A stretch of DNA of 64,000 nt from Mermis nigrescens (lineage: Eukaryota; Nematoda; Enoplea; Mermithida; Mermithidae). The notes under the pieces were generated by a model. It had not been told where the DNA came from. It ran no database searches and saw only the letters and a program-made list of their open reading frames with translations. Of this stretch, positions 1-13,800 are shown piece by piece; position 1 is the stretch's first letter; the number at the start of each line of letters is the position of its first letter. The translations under genes and the position numbers were made by a program. The stretch spans positions 488,862-552,861 of the forward strand of contig JAVLUZ010000771.1 in assembly GCA_036768485.1 (NCBI GenBank), in the 5' to 3' direction.

Positions 1-297
1 AGTAAATACTGAAAAATTATTGCCATTTGAAAAACGACTTTTCCAAGGGTACAAAAGGAAACAATTGATAAAAAGTGGGTGTTTTAAAGCGTTTAGACAA
101 AATGCATTTCTTTGATAGAGTCGAATGCTATAGAATCTGAAAAAATAAGAATCTTCATCGGACCGCAATTATTTGGTAAGTTGCAGCCGTTTAAAGACGA
201 CATTGTTTCGATTTTTTGTTCATGCTGTTGACATTTGTTCCTAATGGTCTATTTCAGGGTTGGCGGAAAGCCAAAGTTCAAAAATTTTGACTTTTGG

Positions 298-402
298 AGT
301 TTTTTGGGTTTTCGTGGGTTTTTTATAATCTTTCTGTGGGTTTTTGTGGGTTTTTGTGGGTTTTTGGTGGGTTTTTGCGAGTTTTTGATGGGTTTTTGAT
401 AC
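298..402. repeat. GTGGGTTTTT-type minisatellite-like tract
   Basis: Imperfect tandem copies of a 10-base unit, GTGGGTTTTT, run for about 100 bases. The complementary pattern (AAAAACCC-type) is seen at about 3742-3826, on the other side of the H element, so the two tracts are inverted relative to each other. Confidence 0.7.
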
Positions 403-764
403 TTACTGTAAGCCTACAACGAGCCGATTATTCTGTGCATAATTGTTTTGGTACCTATTTGTTGTAACGTGTCTTGTCCATGTAATTCAGCCAATAAACT
501 ATTATATTCTATTCTATTCTAAATGCTTTCCATATTCATTTTTCACCATCCAAATCAATATACAAAACATGAGAAAAACTTTTTTTATTATCCTCAAGAC
601 ATAGGCCGTAATTGCATATCATACAGATCGAGTTGGTCAGAGTGTGGAGGGATAAACCAGGTCTGGGGGCATATATACATGGGCAGCACCAAAATTCTGG
701 GAGGGAGAAGCCAAAATTCGAAAATTTTTCAAATGTCGATAAAAACGAACAAAAACGACTTCAG

Positions 765-787
765 TTGGTTAGAGCATTGGTCTCGAA
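765..787 (+). repeat. tRNA-like sequence, left part (tRNA-derived SINE or pseudo-tRNA), interrupted
   Basis: GTTGGTTAGAGCATTGG looks like a tRNA D-arm/A box, followed by TTGGT, the 5' half of an anticodon stem. The sequence stops at GTCTCGAA (780-787), which is repeated at 3441-3448 after the H element. Joining across the element gives a TTGGT-CTCGAAC-ACCAA stem-loop. The T-arm part is degenerate, so this is probably SINE-derived rather than a working tRNA. Confidence 0.5.
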
Positions 788-3440
788 TAGTGATCGACCG
801 GGGCGACTTTTTTGGCCGGGGCCGTCTGACCCCCGGCCAGCCCCGGCCCCGGCCGGGGCCGGGGCCGGGGCTGGCCGGGGGTCCGAACAAGGAAAATATT
901 GTTGCGCGGCCACACTTGGGGTGGGCAGGGAAAAGAATTAATGAGCGACTGCTCCATTCAGTAGTAAATGGCAAGCGCAAATTTAGGTGCGCCTTTTTCA
1001 TATCAAGTTTTATTACTATTTATGTCAAAAGAAACAAATTTAGTCGAGTGTTTCATTGTCTGAATCATCGATAAAGTCTATGTCGCTACTATTAGCACAC
1101 TCATATCATTTGAATCTTCGCTACTGTTACTGCTGCTGTAGCGATTGGATGCAATAGGTATTGGATGTAATAAATGAGACATCACACATTCCCATAACGG
1201 GGGAGGGGTATTACCCCCTCAGGGTCCAGACACAAGTCACCGTCAGACGATTTTTGGTGAAAACCTTTTTGAATTTTTTGAACCTAATGTTTTAGTATGG
1301 CAAAAGTGTACCCATCTATTAGAATTTTACGAAGTGATACATTACTTTAAATGAGAATGTGAGCTAGAATAAATAGGGAAACTATCACAACAATGCAACA
1401 TACATGTAATCGCTTAAAATTTTATGAGGGTCCCTCAGTATACATGCAACGGCGGAAATCTAGGATAGGGGTCCCTCACCATTTTTAGAAGGAGGGGGTT
1501 AGCGACTAAATCAAAATTGGTAAAAACATATAAAAATAGCCAAAAAAGCGCAGGTTTTCGCCAAAAAATGGGGGAGGGTGGTCAAATATTTTCTGACTTT
1601 CAAGGACGTTCGGGGCTTCAAAGCATGGATGGGGGATGGCCCAAACCCCTGCCACTTGTATATTTCTCGGCCATTTTCAGGGAAGGGGGTACGCGGCTCC
1701 ATTTTTGCAGCCGCTTACCCCCCTGAAAATCTTTATAATGGTAAAATTTGCAAATAGGAATTCAACACCTTTTTACAGTTTTTTTTCTTCAAAAATCTTT
1801 GTACATGTACAAAGCTGGTCCTGAAACGTCTTTGTACATCAGCGAAAATCTTCGTCGAATACGAAAATACCGTGCTTCTATATGTGATTATTCGGCCTGA
1901 ATTTAGTTGATAATATTAGTTCGGCGCGGGAGTGTTCGAAAATTTTTATGGATAGAATTCACACATAAAACTCGACTGAGAAAGCTAAAACAACTTGTAC
2001 TACAAAATCAGAAATATTACAAAAATGTAATATGCGAATTAAATCTTGTAATAAGTAACACTGCGCTTAGAATGGAAAAATGGAAAAATGTCAAATATTC
2101 AGAAACCCAAAAATTAGCCAAATACACTATCAAAGGTCGAAAAACTATGTTCTACCACACTGAAATCGTTACTGTGCCATATTAAAGTATACAAAAATTT
2201 GCATGTACAAAACAGTTGTTTTTTGTATTCGCCAAAGATTTTTGCCGATGTACAAAGACTTTTCAGGACTATCTTTGTACATGTACAAAGATTTTAGGGA
2301 ATATAAAAACTGTAAAAAGGTGTAAAATTCCAAAAAATTTTCGGCGCTTCGCTCCGATATGAAAACTTGTCTGTCCTATATATCTTTAAAATGGCAAAAT
2401 TTGTATTCAGAATGGAAAAATGTCAAATTTTTAGGCGCTTTGCGCCGTTTTGAGACACTTTTAGTAATTTTTGGCGTTAGAAACCCAGAAATTAGCTAAA
2501 ATATACAATCAAAAGTCAAAATACCCTGTTTTACCACCACTGAAATCGCTACTGTACCACATTATAGTAACCAAAAATTTGTGTGTACAACATGTACAAA
2601 GACTTTTGCGGTACCATCTTTGTTCATGTATATACAAAGGTACATTGTTCTAAAAAAACACTGTCACATACTGACAGTATGCGAAAATGTGTATGTTCAA
2701 AAATATATTTATATAATATAGCTACAAAAATTTGTTATCTCATACAAAGACCTTTTCGGAGATCTTTGTACAAGCACAAAAAGCTCCTACAACAAAATAG
2801 AGTCGGCTAATAATAGTCCACCACTTAATTTTCTGGTCCTCTGGTACTTCACCCCTCCCTCAACTCTTGACCTTAGGAAACTATTTGAGACATATTTAGT
2901 TTATCGGATCGGACGCAATTCTGCAGCGTACTTTACATTCGCTCTATAATTGATCCTCCGTCCTATTAACTATTACACAAGAAACGCGTTTTGAAGCACG
3001 CGATCCCCATTCAATTAAACGTAAAAGTGTTTTTTGTAAAAATAGTTTGTTGAAAACGTACAATTTCCAACTATAAATAGAAGGTATTAGTCAGCTCTAA
3101 ATCTTTTAGCCATAGCTATGAATGAATGAGTTAAAAGTAGCATTCAGTTTAAATAAGTTAAGTGGAGGAATCGAAAACACTCAGATTTTCCTGAACATTA
3201 TTTCAGTAAAAGCTCATTTATACACAGAAGCAAAGTTATAACAAGGACTAAGTAAGTATACATATATTCTAATCAGTACAGTTCTCAAAATTAACACTTG
3301 CTCATTGATTAATAAGTGCCAGTATTACAGCCTGTACAAAATACGAGTTAAACTAAATTTTTCCCCGGCCCGGCCACTTTTTGACCTTGCCCCCGGCCGG
3401 GGCCGGGGCCGAGGGCGGGGCCGGGGCCGGTCGATCACTA
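788..3440. mobile_element. H1: 2.65-kb hAT-like non-autonomous element with CCGGGG arrays at both ends
   Basis: The ends are TAGTGATCGACCGG and its complement (CCGGTCGATCACTA), flanked by a perfect 8-bp duplication GTCTCGAA (780-787 and 3441-3448). Just inside each end is a GC-rich tract of CCGGGG/CCCCGG hexamers (about 797-885 and 3363-3430). The interior is AT-rich. It holds E-like sequence with repeated ACATGTACAAAGA motifs (about 1790-2810), M-like sequence (about 1430-1735), and a block at about 1180-1450 that also occurs inverted in H2. No transposase reading frame is present. Confidence 0.85.
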
Positions 3441-3480
3441 GTCTCGAACACCAAAGGTTGCAGGTTCCCCTAGAAATTTT
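3441..3480 (+). repeat. tRNA-like sequence, right part
   Basis: GTCTCGAACACCAAAGG followed by TTGCAGGTTCCCC continues the tRNA-like sequence cut by H1 (765-787). The B-box position is occupied by a degenerate GCAGGTTCCCC. Confidence 0.5.
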
Positions 3481-4759
3481 TTTTTGTGAGAGAAAATATT
3501 CTTTTGAATGCTCTAATTTAGCCTCATTTTTGTGCATTTCTCAGTATGCCGCATCCTGTCCAGCCAAAAATTTTTCTAAAATTTTTCAGCTTTTTCATGC
3601 AAAAAGACGTCTCAAAAAGATGCTAATTAGCACAATTTGCACGTGGTAGTGCGAAAATTTCATATGCTTTTAATGCTATAACATGCATATATAAAACGAC
3701 GAAATCGCACGAAGTGCGAAATTATTTCAGATTTTCGCGCTCGAAAAAACCCCAAAACCCAAAAAGCCAAAATTTCGGTCTTTTTGCACCCACAAAAACC
3801 CTCATAAACCCCGAAAACCCAGCCCGTGTCAACCCTTCTGCGTTTTGACTGATCACTTAGAAGCCATGTGATTAATGCTTCCTATTATCTATGGATTTGG
3901 CTTTGACTCAGTTGTTTGCGTATCCTTAAGCCTGAGCTGGTGCACAAAACTGCGGTATGTACAAAACCCCGTGCAAAATCCACATTGTGATTTTGCTCTC
4001 CGTGCTTTTGTATACCAGCTTGAGGCTTATGCCTACCCCAGACAACCAAAAACCGAAAACAATTTTTGTCCCTTCTGCCCACCGCTTGATAAATTTTTAT
4101 TTTAAAATTGTTATAACTTTTCAAAAAATATAAATTAAATCAAAATTCTTTGTTTTCTAAACGCATCACATTCGGCTTACCTTTAGTTTACTTGGGAACA
4201 GTCAATGCTGAAAGGACTTCAATTTTTTAAATATCTGCGACCGACGAATAAATTTTATTTATTGAGAGCTCAGCATACTCGAATGCTTCGTTTGATAATT
4301 CATGAGTAGCCCATTTCCGCCATGTAACACTAAAACAACAGACAGCAAAAAACAACAACAAGCAACAACAATAGATTTTGCGTAAATGTGCTAGTCCGAC
4401 AAAGTAAACCAAAAACTTGTTTTGCTTATCTTTTAATTGCAAATCGAGAATTTTCCATGTTTATTGGCGGGCAATATGTGAGAAGCAAAATTTTTGGTTT
4501 GAGTAATTACGGAGGGGCCAGTATGTCATTGACTAGCTATGGTACAGTTGAAACATCAGTGGTACAAAACAACTTGTTCATCGCCTATTGCTCTTAGACG
4601 GCTTTCTCACTTGTTATTATTTTTTATTGAATCACGGGATTAGCATATATATAATTTTTAGAAAATTTTAATTTTTTGAATATCAATCATCTTAAGAATT
4701 GAGATCCGCGATATGAAAATCTCATTTAAATGTATTTGTTCAAGCTGTATTTTTGTCAG
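3481..4759. other. upstream flank of ptc exon 1, mostly unique
   Basis: AT-rich sequence with an inverted AAAAACCC-type tract at about 3742-3826. I recognise no gene, TATA-anchored promoter or coding exon. If exon 1 is internal, this is part of the preceding intron; if ATG 4730 is used, it holds the 5' UTR and possibly the promoter. Confidence 0.4.
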
Positions 4760-4894
4760 ATTTACATCGCCAACGACCAAAAGAAAGCTAACGTCGTAAA
4801 TCGACGGAAAAACCGTTCGTTATTATGGAACGAAGACTTTTCACATCGACCCAGCTGGTGCGACGCTGGTTTAGCTTTGACGCAAATTAAAAAG
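4760..4894 (+). CDS. ptc: ptc exon 1 (first recognisable exon), cytoplasmic N-terminus
   Basis: Encodes residues 1-45, ending HRPSWCDAGLALTQIKK, which matches the HRPSYCDAAFALEQISK stretch just before TM1 in human Patched. The donor is AAAG|gtaacg, phase 0. The left border is uncertain. An acceptor (ttttgtcag) precedes 4760, which would make this an internal exon. Alternatively an in-frame ATG at 4730 (MYLFKLYFCQ) would make it the first coding exon. The acceptor looks good and MYLFKLYFCQ resembles translated polypyrimidine tract, so I prefer the splice. Confidence 0.85.
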
Positions 4895-7800
4895 GTAACG
4901 CCCGTCATGTCACATTGATAAATTGATAAATAATAATTATGCTAAACTATTAATTTTACGTTAAGTTTGAATATATCATTTTTCTTCAATTACAATCGAT
5001 GCGTGATTAATTGATAGGTACTTAAAAAGTTAACGGTAGTAGAGGAAAGTATTTAAATTAAAGCGGCTTGCAACAAGTCTACGAAATACAGATATTATAA
5101 TTATTTTATAAATTATTTAATTTCAATTGACGCAAATTATTTGGATTTGGTTAATTTCAATAACTTGGATTGCAAACTAACGCAATTTATAAGAAGAAGT
5201 AATTAAATATAATTTATTGATTAATTAATTAAGTATTAATTAAAATTGTATTTAATTTAGAAAAAAGCCGGCGGTAACGTGCTCGCTTTACACGTTCGTT
5301 CGGTCTTGCAACGAATTCTGTTTACACTGGGTTGCTTCGTACAAGCGCATTACAGAGAATTCATATTTCTCGGCGTAGTCGTAATGGGATTATTTTGCTT
5401 GGGTTTACAACACGCTAAAATCGAAATAAACATCGACAAACTCTGGGTTGAAAGTACGTATTTCCGTTTTATTGTTGTTCTTATTTTACTCATACATGTA
5501 ACGGCGCAAATTGGGGGGGGCGGGGGGGGTAACTCACCTCTAATTTTTGGGCAAAAAACATGTAAAAACGACCAAAAATTTGATTTCTTCCAAAGATCGG
5601 AGGAGGGGGTCAAAGATTTTCTGGCCTTGGGGGGGATGGGGGACGGTCGACTTTGGCTGTGGGGGATCCCCCACCCCCGCTGTTACATGTATATATGCTA
5701 CTACTCCAGATATACTTTTATTCCCATTAGTCATTTTTTGTCACTTTTTGTTTTCATTTTTTAAAATATGTAACAATTGTTGTGGTTGATTTTTTCAGTT
5801 TTCAATCATTAATTTGACTTTTTTCGGCCACAGATGCGCAGTGACCTGAAATGGAACTAAAAATTGCTATAAACTGTTAAACAGCATAAAAACTGTACCT
5901 TAATTAACAGTTTCAGCTGAGTTCGAAATTAGTTTAAATTTTGAAGTACTTCAAACTAATTAATCTTAATTTTAAATTTTAAATGAATTCCTATAATTCT
6001 TGACCCTTTTCTCCTTAAAATTTCCAATTTAGCCGTTGATCAAATGTTCATATTTATCCAATTTCACCAAAATCTGTTTGGCTGTTCGTTACCTATTACT
6101 GATAACCATGCGTATTATGGGTGATTTCTGTGGGTTTGAACTCTCCGGATGGCTACTCACTCTCCGCAAAATGGCTGCGATCCCAACATTGTCGATTTTT
6201 CGAAAAACTGTAGAAAGTATGCTTTCGTTAAAGCGTTTCCGCCTAAGTTTTGGCTCAAAAGCGCCTGATTTTCGAGCGCTGCGCGCCACATACTAATTTT
6301 TGATTATATTTTGTTCAATTTATGCGAATTTTTTCTTAAATGTTTTCTACGTTTTCAAGTTCTAGAAAGAGTGAGCATATTGATGGAGACGCGAAAAAGC
6401 GTTGTTTTCATTATTTACTTATCGTTTTTAGCCCGAAAAGGCACTTTTATAAAATTTTTCGGGGCCTTTCTTCCCCCTTCCCCTTGAATCTTCATGCTCT
6501 AAATACTGTATGCACGTGTTTGTATATGCTATTAATAAGTGTGACGAGTAACTACTCGACTCGACTATTGTTTTTGATTTGTGTTATTTGTACGTGCGAT
6601 CAATGCGCTAGCCACTTTGCAATACTCATACAGGTAACAGGGGGATGGGATAGGGATCACCTAGTTTCGCCCAGAGTTGGTCTCCCCTTGACCTCCTAGA
6701 ACTAGAAAATTTTGCCCTCCTGATTTTCGACGAAAACTTGCTTCTTCTTTGACATTTTTAGCTTATTTTTTGTCATTGTTAGCCCAAAATTGTAAAGACA
6801 TTTACCTCTCCGATCCTTAAGAATGGCCGAGGGCCATAGATGCACGAAGTCAGGGTCAGCAGGGATGGGGGAGGTAAAATCAAAGTAATCGAGGTAATTA
6901 AATTTAGTGGTCAGGATTTTTTGTAATTTAAATTGAAATTTATTTGTTTTATTTGTTTTTGCATTTTGTCGCTTTTAGAACTAAAAAGCTTAGAAATTGA
7001 TCATTTTGGCGAGGAATTTGATGTTATAGATTATTTCGACTCATTTTCGGGCCCATGCTGATTAAAAAGTACGTACTGGAAATTTTTGGCAATATTACCG
7101 CTTTTGTCCTCAAAAATGATGCAGAAAATTTTCAGTCGGCTCAAAATCGCCGGCAGTATATACCTTTCTGATTGACCCTTCTGGGAAGTAATACCTCCTC
7201 AGATTCCTGTTTGCATGTGTGTCAGGAGCCCCTCCCAAATTTCGAGCCATAGAATTTTAAAGCGCGTTTAGCAGATAATCCTAGTTCCAATTTAGCTGCT
7301 GTTTTCCGTATGAGCGTTGTCGTGCACGATTTTAGATTTTCCTTGTTTTTTTAACAAAAAATGTCGTTTTAGCTTTCTGAAAAGAGTTTGTACATAGACG
7401 AATATGTAGTACATACAGATCCATGTATATATCATTAAATAGGATGAAATTTGAAAAAGTTTCACTTCATCCTCAAGTAGGTAAAAGAATTTATTACTTT
7501 GAGAAATTAAATCTAATGATAATTTTTTATAAATAAAGTTTAAATGAATTTTTCCAGTTAAGAATGCTCTTGAAATTTGGCTCAAAGTGGCGGATCCAGG
7601 ATTTTCTTAAGGGGGGGGGCGTACCCCATAGGGGGGGGGGGCAGAGCCTTGACTTGGGCGGAAAAATTAGCCGTTATAACCCGAAAATCGTTAAAAATCG
7701 CTCAAAAATCCTTAATTTTACCCACTATTTTGGGCCAATGGGGGGGGCGGCCGCCCTGCCTAAATCCGCCCTGTTTGCTCAGCACTAAAATAATTTGTAT

Positions 7801-10800
7801 CAAATAACGAGAAAGCTATACTTTTTGCTAAATACTGATGATAGAATGTGCTTATAATCGCCAGCTAAATATTCTTCTTTGCTCTCTATTATTAGATTCA
7901 GGAACACGTACCTTCGCGAATACGCTATTTGCATTTTCGATCATCAAAAAGTTTTGCGAAACGGCGCCCAGTAGCGTTTTAAATCTTAAAATGGAAAAAA
8001 TTTCTTTCTACTTGACTAATATTAATTTTCCCCTATTTATTATGAAATTGTATTCATTTTTTACCGTAATTTACAGCGTTATGGTAGCAAACCACTGGCG
8101 GTTTTTTGTATATTAGTTCGCGCACATTTTTTACGCGCAATAAGCGTCTTTTGAACCCAATTTTCGCGCCTTTCATCGAGTCAATAAGCGCAGCGGTCGT
8201 TTTTTAGCTAAGTTTGTTGCCTTGGACAACCGCATTGGGGAATTTGTTTTATTATGCTCACCGCGGCCCACCCGCTTTGCGCCTTTTTCGCTGTAAAAAC
8301 CACCTTATGACGTTAAGTAGGCTAGGAAATGGTTTTGTGGAGAATTGAATTGAGCATTCATGAATTCGCTCGACTCGTATTATTTCATTTTTCAATCGCT
8401 AGCTTAGCTAAGCTTAGCTAATAAATAAAGCTTGTTGCTAAGGCGGCAGTACATCGCTAACTATCGCCTATTTTTTTGGTAAGCGATTTATGACGAGCGA
8501 TAAACGGGAAGGCTCGATGATTGACGTCTAGAGCACTCGCTCGATCATTTTTTACGCATCAGGCTTACTAAGCCTCTAACCGGATATGCTTTCTGGGGGA
8601 GAGGGACATGGAATTTCAAAATGCTTTTTTTGGGCTCGAAAGCGGTAGATACGCGTCAAAAAGATTATTTTTCGGCTTTTTGACGATGCTTCATCTTTCT
8701 TCTTTCTGGAGCGTAGAAGCATAATAAATTTGAAAAAATCGAAAAATTCGAGTAAATTGGACATGGTCAAAAAAATGAGTAAATTTGACACTTTTGAGTC
8801 AAAAGATCGCTAAAACGCTTAAAACAATACTTTTTCTACGAAATCGCGAATTTGTTTGTGTAGGGGGTGAAAACCTTACTGGGCCCACCCCCATGGTCAT
8901 TTATGGCCAGTAACATTGTTTTTTGCATTACGATCGGCTTGAAATGACGTTTTTCCCCTCGAAATTTCGTCTTGTGGAATCCTCTAATGTCCCTCTGCAT
9001 TTTATCCACTTCTGAGCAGTTCTCTGTCCGCGATGCACGCATGTATATACACTGGGAGGGGTATGAGGGGGTATCTTCCTACCAGGACTTCTGGATATCA
9101 TACCCCCTCAAGTCATTTTCGGACCGAAGTCCATTGTTCGAACCTTGAAAAAGCATCAAACAACGTGTAACAGTATAATCTCAAGGACGGCGGAATATTT
9201 ATTTTTCGTGCAGTAGATGTTCAATTCATGCATCCATATACTTTTCTTCCTTTATTTTATGTACTATTTTATGTAATAGGTCATTCCATCGCCCTTATAA
9301 TCATCCGTTTTCATGCAAAATCAACCACAAATATTCATGAGGAATAAAATACAACGAATTGAGTATTAAAAACTGACAGTAAGTAACAAAATTATGTACT
9401 TATTTACCCCCCCCCTCCCAAGGAAACTTGGTTTACCCCCTCCCAGAACTTTTGACCGTGTGCATATATGCCTCGATGCATACATTTAACAGACGAGGGT
9501 TTGTTGAGGGTTCCGTCACCTGAAGTTAGTCGTCGTCCCCCTCATCCCCTCAGGCAATTTTTCGGTGTTATCTTCTAATTTTCGGTCGAAATTCGAGTCA
9601 TTTACATGCCCTCCCAAATGACCGGGAACCCCCAATCAAGCTTTCGAGCCTTTACATGCATGCCGCGATGAAAATTGGGGATCAATGCTTCCTTCCTTGG
9701 GAAAACAAGGGCAAGCAGATTATCAAAGTACGAAATTTTCATCAGGTTTACGCCAAACCATCTGCAGTTAGTTACAAAGTGTCCTTTAATTTTGCTCGTT
9801 TAAATTATGATATTCGGTTCTTGTTACTTCTCTTTAAGTGAATTTTGAATGCTACCTATACATGAACATACATAGACATGGTCCACAATTCTGGGTGTGG
9901 TGTAGATTGAGATTCCGGGGGTGAATGAATAAATGTGGTATTTCATTATAAATTTTCGCACTAGTGGTTTCAAGAAGTAAGATTGTCCTTGGACGATGTC
10001 TGAAATAGCTATTAACTGAACAACAAACAGTGAGAGCTACGGAATGACTCGAATAATAAACAAGCCCGAAATAAAGGAAGAAAAACGGTCTGAATGAATG
10101 ACGTGTACAACCTCTTGCTCAAAAAATAAGTATACAGCCACGTGCAAAATATACTGATAGACTTTGTTTCGCGCTGTCCCATGGTTCAACTGACTTTTAA
10201 GGAATGGCTAGAGGGCAAGGCCGTATTTAAGGAGGGGCGGGGAGCGGCCGCTCCCCCTCCTTGACCGAAAAAACTTTTGAAATGTAAGATAAATGCACGG
10301 CAAGATCGAGAAATAGCATGTATTTGTTGTCAGATCTTAAAATTTTCGGCGCTTCGCGCCAGATGTGAAGTTTTATCTATAATTTGGGCTCAAGCGCGGC
10401 TAAAAAAACTACTTTTTATAGCGTTTTGAGCAAGAGGAACATTTTTTCGAAATGGTCGAATGTTATGATCTTAATGGATAGAGTCAGGGCCCTATTTAAG
10501 GGGGAGGCGGGGGCGTCCGCTCCTCCCTTGGCCAAAAATTTTTTTGAAAGTTAAGATAATGCACGGGAAGATGGAAAAATCGCATGTCTTTATCGCAAAA
10601 TCTTCGAATATTTCGGCGCTTTGCGCCGGACGTGAAGTATTTTCCATAATTTTGGCCCAAGCGCGACCAAAAGTAACGCTTCTTAATAACCTTTTGAGTT
10701 CAAAAAAAATTTCCGGAAAAGTTCGAATTTTATTATCTCAATTGATAGAGCGTGTCGAGCGAGATACGTTGAAAAATGCGGTTTTTGCGAGCTACGAATT

Positions 10801-13800
10801 TCCCGAGATACAGACCAATTTATGTTGGTCCGCCCCTCCTTGGCCGGATCCTCCTTAATACGGGCCTGCATAGAGCCACACATGATCGGTATTAGTATAG
10901 CTTATCTCCACCTTCGGAAAAACGGATCCTTTAAAAGCGTTTTTTCCGCAAAAGTCATCGATTTTAGTCGTATTTGATTCGCTGATGACGAATATGATGG
11001 TCATTTTTAACAGAAATGCTTATATCTGATTCTATATGCAAAATTATGCACATTGGAGAAAAGTGCTGATACACTTAAGTAAACTGCTGGACACACTCAT
11101 CCAAACTGCTGACACACTCATTCTAAACTGCTGACTCAATTGCCTTTTTTGCTGGTTAACCCTTCCTGATCATTGCTTGAGGTTTAAGATTGGTGCCAGA
11201 CATGGACTCAAGCTTAAGGCATAATCGAACTAAACGCAGCAATTTTCGCCTATTTATCTCATACTTTGCCAATGCGCTGGCACCAATGTGAAGGCACATA
11301 ACTAAGCCTAAGCAAGTGGTAACAACAGTCCTTGGTTGTTCATAGGCATTTTCTATGCTTAGGCTTAGTTATGTGCATCCAAATTGGTGCCGGCACATGG
11401 GCTTAGCCTGCGATAAATGGGCGAGCTGAACTTGCGCAGCAATTATTGCCCAAAATTTGGAGATAACAAATAAAAAATTTAAACGTATTGTTGCCTTTCT
11501 ATTAACAATGCTTATTATATTCGTAATCAGCAAATCATAACAGGCCACAACCGGTCATGCGCAATTTCAAATTTGAATAAAATCCGCATGAATTTGCTTA
11601 CATAATTAGGTATACGTGTTTTTGTTAAAAATGACTATTATATTCGTCATCAGCGTATCAAATATGACTATATTCGATGACTTGCGAAAAAAACATTGTT
11701 CAAGGATACATTTTTCTGAAGGTGGAGACATGCTGGGATAATACCTACATGATCCTTCCCAGAATTCACAATTTTTCAAGTTTCCGAAAATTTTCTGAAA
11801 ATTCGTAGAAATTTTAAAGCGTTATAACTTCACTCAATAATGTCAAATTTTCGGCGCTTCGCGCTTTATATCGTGCTTTGCTATATTTTGTTCTATTTAT
11901 TTGACTTTTTTACTTTTCGAAATTTTCCTATGTTTTTATGCTGTAGAAAGATAGAGCATCGCCATAAACGACGAAAAACGATGTTTTTGACTCGTGTCCG
12001 TCATTTTTGGGCCGAAGAAAGGTTTTTTAAAATTTCGCTTTCTCCCTCGGAGTTCCCATGCTGTGCATATCTGGATAGAGAACGTCGAAATACGTCGAAA
12101 AATGCATTTTTTCTAGGCTATCCCGACGAATTTTCCGAGATATGGACCAATTTAGGTTGCCTTCCCTTGGCCAAATCCTGGATACGAGCCTGCCCGAGGG
12201 CATGGGAGAAAAGTTTTCACTCATGTTCCAGAAAATTTTTCACCTTCGGACTTTGCGATAATTCCTAAAATTATAAAAGATTTCTAGAAAAGTTGCTGTT
12301 TTAGGCGTTTTATTAACTACTTGCTCACAAGTGTCAAACTTTCGGCGTTTCGCGGCTTATACTGATTTTCTTAAATATTCTCTTTAATTTATTCAAATTT
12401 TTCAGTATTTTTTCGAATTTTTTAGTTTTTACTTTCTAGAAAAGTAGAGCACCGTCATAAACGTAAAAAATGATGCTTTTGACGCCTATTCACCGTTTTT
12501 ATGCCCAGAAGGCATTTTTAAAAAATTTTTGGTGATAGCCTCTCCCGGAATTCCCATGTTGTGCATGTCTGATTTTTATTCCACCGATTTCGCAGTCGCT
12601 ATAGATGTCTGTAGCCCGAAAATTTAGAGTTTCCGCGCATTACAGTAACTTCGTTCAACTTGCTTTGTTCCAAAACTACGAAAGACATCTCTCTTGGCAG
12701 CATTTTGATTAAAAATTCTTATTTTATTTTTTATGGACGTTTATAAGTCACGGCGTTTAATTTTTTAATTTTTAATCCTAATAATTCAAGGAACCGTTTA
12801 AAGTACTCTCGGGCAGACTGTTGAATTCACGAGCTCTTGTACACTTATTATGTTTATAGGGCGTATATGCTAATTTTTGGGACCATTCGTGCTTTGATAG
12901 CCTTTTTTAGCCTTCTAGCTCGTTGAACAAGGCAAATTAAAATCTAATTTTATAACCTCGGCTGTCTGTAACGCGTGCTTATCAAACGAGACACCGATTT
13001 TCGTAACGCTTTGCTGTCATTGACGTCATCCAACTGATTACTCATTCGACCGTATTAACTAAATATGTATGTACGCTTATAATGAGATATAGCTCACGCA
13101 GACTGACTAAATCTATTATCCGATTCTGTTTTTTTGAAGAAAATTCCTCTCTCTTGATCAATTCGTCTGCATATCGAGACTCCTCACGAGAATAACGAAA
13201 TTGACATTTCTAAAAAGAACCAGAAATTTTCTTAAACATATATCGATTTTTAGCGGTTTCACCCCCTAATTTTTTCATTAGATACAAGCGCTGCAATGCA
13301 AGGAGACCCCGGACGAAAAAGCCTACCGTATCGAATTATTTCCTTTGTACCTACTCATTACATTGTGTACCAAGCACTCCTCATTGGTCAAATAATAGGG
13401 AGAAATGTGCGGAATGGATCGTATTTTTCGGACTTTCGCCCAACCCACGCTGCGTCCCGTTGCGTTAATACCTCTTCTAATTTCTGAGGCATCGAAAATT
13501 CGGCCCTATTAATGATACAGTACGCGATTAGTAGTATATATAGCACGATAAATATATATTTCGCACGCATTTCGGCCCGTAAGCCCCCTAAATGCCTACG
13601 ATATATATTTATCGTGGGGGCCCGTAAGGCGATAATAACGACGAAGGAGCTCGGATAAGATGGGCAAATGCGCAATAATCGGTGGTGGAATTTGGGCGAA
13701 TTTTCGGCCATAAATGCGCCAATTAATCAAGAGAGCAAACGAAAGTGTGTAGAATGAACGGTAGCAAAGCATTGTGACACTTTTACTTGATAAAATAATC

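Noticed and set aside
723..957. Pro/Gly-rich and Arg-rich frames at 523-1074 and the opposite strand
   Set aside because: Translations of the CCGGGG array of H1.
788..3440. Helitron or LTR retrotransposon identity for the H elements
   Set aside because: 8-bp duplications and inverted ends exclude Helitrons; no LTR, primer site or polymerase frame.
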